DNA from: a virus
Virus record (IMG/VR): IMGVR_UViG_3300023198_000552
Coordinates: 1-24,144 of that record
Length of the DNA stretch: 24,144 nucleotides
Reading direction: 5' to 3' (one strand)
The position numbers and the translations under genes were made by a program. The stretch's first letter is position 1. Each line of letters begins with the position of its first letter. The notes under the pieces were generated by a model that was not told the DNA's origin, ran no database searches, and saw only the letters and a program-made list of their open reading frames with translations. Shown here piece after piece: positions 24,013 through 24,144 of this stretch.

Positions 24013-24144
24013 CTATGCATCTTGAAATAAGAAGAAGTTGTTTGCTCCTAAAACACAAACGGCTCTTTCAGTTAAGAAATTCACTTCCATTGCATCTAAA
24101 GAAGATGTTCTTGCTCCACCAGCAGAACCAGTGATCCAAGTTTT
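24013..24144 (-). CDS. Probable major capsid protein, C-terminal 43 codons (5' end outside window)
   Basis: The - strand frame running in from the right edge encodes 43 residues before a TAG at 24013-24015: WITGSAGGARTSSLDAMEVN, then FLTERAVCVLGANNFFLF and QDA. This ending resembles remembered C termini of major capsid proteins from marine Bacteroidota phages. The following strong terminator also fits a highly expressed capsid gene. The evidence is short, so the identity rests on motif memory plus the downstream virion gene order; another head protein remains possible. Confidence 0.6.
   Translation of the reverse strand, partial: KTWITGSAGGARTSSLDAMEVNFLTERAVCVLGANNFFLFQDA

Noticed and set aside
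1-24144. tRNA, integrase, terminase, portal or lysis genes
   Set aside because: None recognised by reading both strands; the virion block in this window begins downstream of where portal and terminase would be expected.

Overview
The window looks like about 24 kb of a tailed-phage genome (uncultured virus or provirus; no integration or bacterial housekeeping genes are visible). The likely host is a marine member of the Bacteroidota. The DNA is AT-rich, Shine-Dalgarno sequences are largely absent and start codons sit in A/T-rich leaders. The only recurrent promoter-like motif, TATCTTTG, fits the Bacteroidota -7 consensus TAnnTTTG. The tail proteins resemble the short-tailed crAss-like phages and related marine Bacteroidota podoviruses. 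This was judged from remembered family motifs, not from a search. TAA, TAG and TGA all act as ordinary stops, so no stop-codon reassignment is evident.

The layout is two convergent gene blocks. The left block (1 to about 2994, + strand) is a tight early or DNA-metabolism cluster: the C-terminal part of a SNF2-type helicase, a small winged-helix-like protein, a small two-helix membrane protein, a VRR-NUC nuclease, an unknown acidic protein, a stand-alone DnaA domain IV-like protein, and three unknown small proteins. Nearly all of them overlap or abut.

The right block (24144 down to 2888, - strand) is the virion module, read from right to left: the last 43 codons of the probable major capsid protein followed by an intrinsic terminator; a 251-aa virion-module protein; two small paralogous structural proteins and a second terminator; two tail ring/adaptor-like proteins; a 1609-aa stabilisation (muzzle-like) protein; a 330-aa Cys-containing beta protein; a 263-aa tail protein; a cupin-fold protein; a 291-aa T7 gp14-like internal virion protein; a 697-aa unknown; a 2301-aa giant internal virion/ejection protein ending in an alternating-Asp tail; and a 110-aa protein whose 3' end overlaps the last early gene on the other strand by 107 bp.

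Three TATCTTTGT sites and two terminators suggest the late block is split into expression units: capsid protein; 251-aa gene; two small paralogs; ring proteins to 263-aa protein; and cupin to the giant protein. The functional logic would be head completion, then the connector and tail, then proteins packaged in the head for ejection. Terminase, portal, lysis, integrase and tRNA genes were not seen in this window. Protein-coding sequence fills almost everything; no gene-free stretch exceeds 300 bases.
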